Below are positions 13,044 to 13,424 of a stretch of 13,424 bases of DNA, in pieces. Under the pieces are notes generated by a model. The model had not been told where the DNA came from and ran no database searches. It saw only the letters and a list, made by a program, of their open reading frames with translations. This DNA comes from Agrobacterium fabrum (lineage in GTDB: Bacteria > Pseudomonadota > Alphaproteobacteria > Rhizobiales > Rhizobiaceae): assembly GCA_003241215.1 (NCBI GenBank), contig QFOL01000087.1, positions 1 to 13,424 on the forward strand, written 5' to 3'. The translations under genes and the position numbers were made by a program. Every line of letters starts with the position of its first letter. Position 1 is the first letter of the stretch.

Positions 13044-13424
13044 ATGCTTACGATCAATTCACAGGAAACAGCCGGGCTTTTACCGTTTGACGGGCTTATC
13101 AAGGCACTTGCCGCCGCCTTTGCGGAAGGCTGTGAGATGCCTGTGCGGCACCACCACACGATCGATGTGCCAGATGAAGCCGCCGCGACACTGCTGCTGA
13201 TGCCCGCCTGGCACGGCGCACGCCAGTCATCGCGTTATCTCGGGATCAAGATCGTCACCGTCTTTCCCGGAAACGCCGGCAGAAACCTGCCGGGATTGAC
13301 CTCCACTTACATGCTTTACGACGCCCGGACCGGCATTCAGCTGGCCACGCTGGACGGGAACGCCATCACCGGCCGCCGGACTGTTGCGGCGTCGGCGCTT
13401 GCAGCGGATTATCTTGCGCGCAAG
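13044..13424 (+). CDS. Ornithine cyclodeaminase/mu-crystallin-family protein (5' part)
   Basis: The first 127 residues of a gene that continues past the right edge. The segments match the N-terminal half of ornithine cyclodeaminase/mu-crystallin proteins: an Arg at 35 (MPVRHHH), LLLMPAW (50-56), YLGIKIVTVFPGN (65-77) with Lys69, YMLYDARTGIQLATLDG (89-105), and AITGRRTVAASALAADYLA (107-125). In the family the lysine and the GRRT arginine region bind the substrate amino or imino acid, and an NAD(P) domain follows, here missing. Likely activities are L-ornithine to L-proline deamination, or reduction of a cyclic or keto-imine; the fragment cannot separate these. The ATG has GGGAGG 5 bp upstream. 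It lies 101 bp after the LysR gene on the same strand. Confidence 0.88.
   Translation, partial: MLTINSQETAGLLPFDGLIKALAAAFAEGCEMPVRHHHTIDVPDEAAATLLLMPAWHGARQSSRYLGIKIVTVFPGNAGRNLPGLTSTYMLYDARTGIQLATLDGNAITGRRTVAASALAADYLARK

Noticed and set aside
1..13424. CRISPR array, tRNA/rRNA genes, insertion sequences or an attachment site
   Set aside because: No regularly spaced repeats, no tRNA-like cloverleaf, no transposase-like protein and no flanking terminal repeats were seen on either strand.

Overview
The window looks like chromosome of a Rhizobiaceae alphaproteobacterium, most likely the Agrobacterium/Rhizobium group. This rests on the GC-rich codon use, the LacI/LysR/GGDEF-EAL gene mix and the protein flavour, not on any database search. 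I see ten well-supported protein genes, two of which are hypothetical and one of which is cut by the right edge. No rRNA, tRNA, insertion sequence or CRISPR array is visible.

Left part (1-1494): an AT-richer gene encodes a 366-residue protein with propeller-like repeats. It is followed by about 340 bp of apparently decayed or very short reading frames. This is the only stretch that looks like recently acquired accessory DNA; an effector/immunity or similar cargo locus may lie to the left of the window.

Centre-left (1495-7977): a membrane-anchored GGDEF-EAL c-di-GMP protein is read leftwards. Divergent from it is a compact rightward operon of three different phosphatase families: inositol monophosphatase-like, a CX5R dual-specificity phosphatase, and a calcineurin-like metallophosphoesterase with a C-terminal extension. 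A LacI-family repressor gene ends 15 bp from the operon, convergent to it. Just before the first phosphatase gene are two similar tandem palindromes, 18 bp centre to centre, each with a central CG. This is the usual geometry of LacI-family operators, so the four genes may form one regulated unit for phosphorylated-polyol or similar ester catabolism. This is the most interesting candidate system here.

Centre-right (8093-10942): a YoaE/YegH-type TerC membrane protein with a CBS pair and a CorC-type C-terminus is read leftwards. It is preceded by a 411-bp region holding a strong intrinsic-terminator-like hairpin inside a possible leader, and a dense cluster of TTTGC/GCAA palindromes. Together these suggest a controlled (perhaps metal-responsive) leader. 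Upstream of it is an exported hypothetical protein.

Right part (11115-13424): a short-chain dehydrogenase and a divergent LysR regulator share an intergenic region with a perfect 8-bp inverted repeat. The start of an ornithine cyclodeaminase/mu-crystallin-family gene runs off the right edge.
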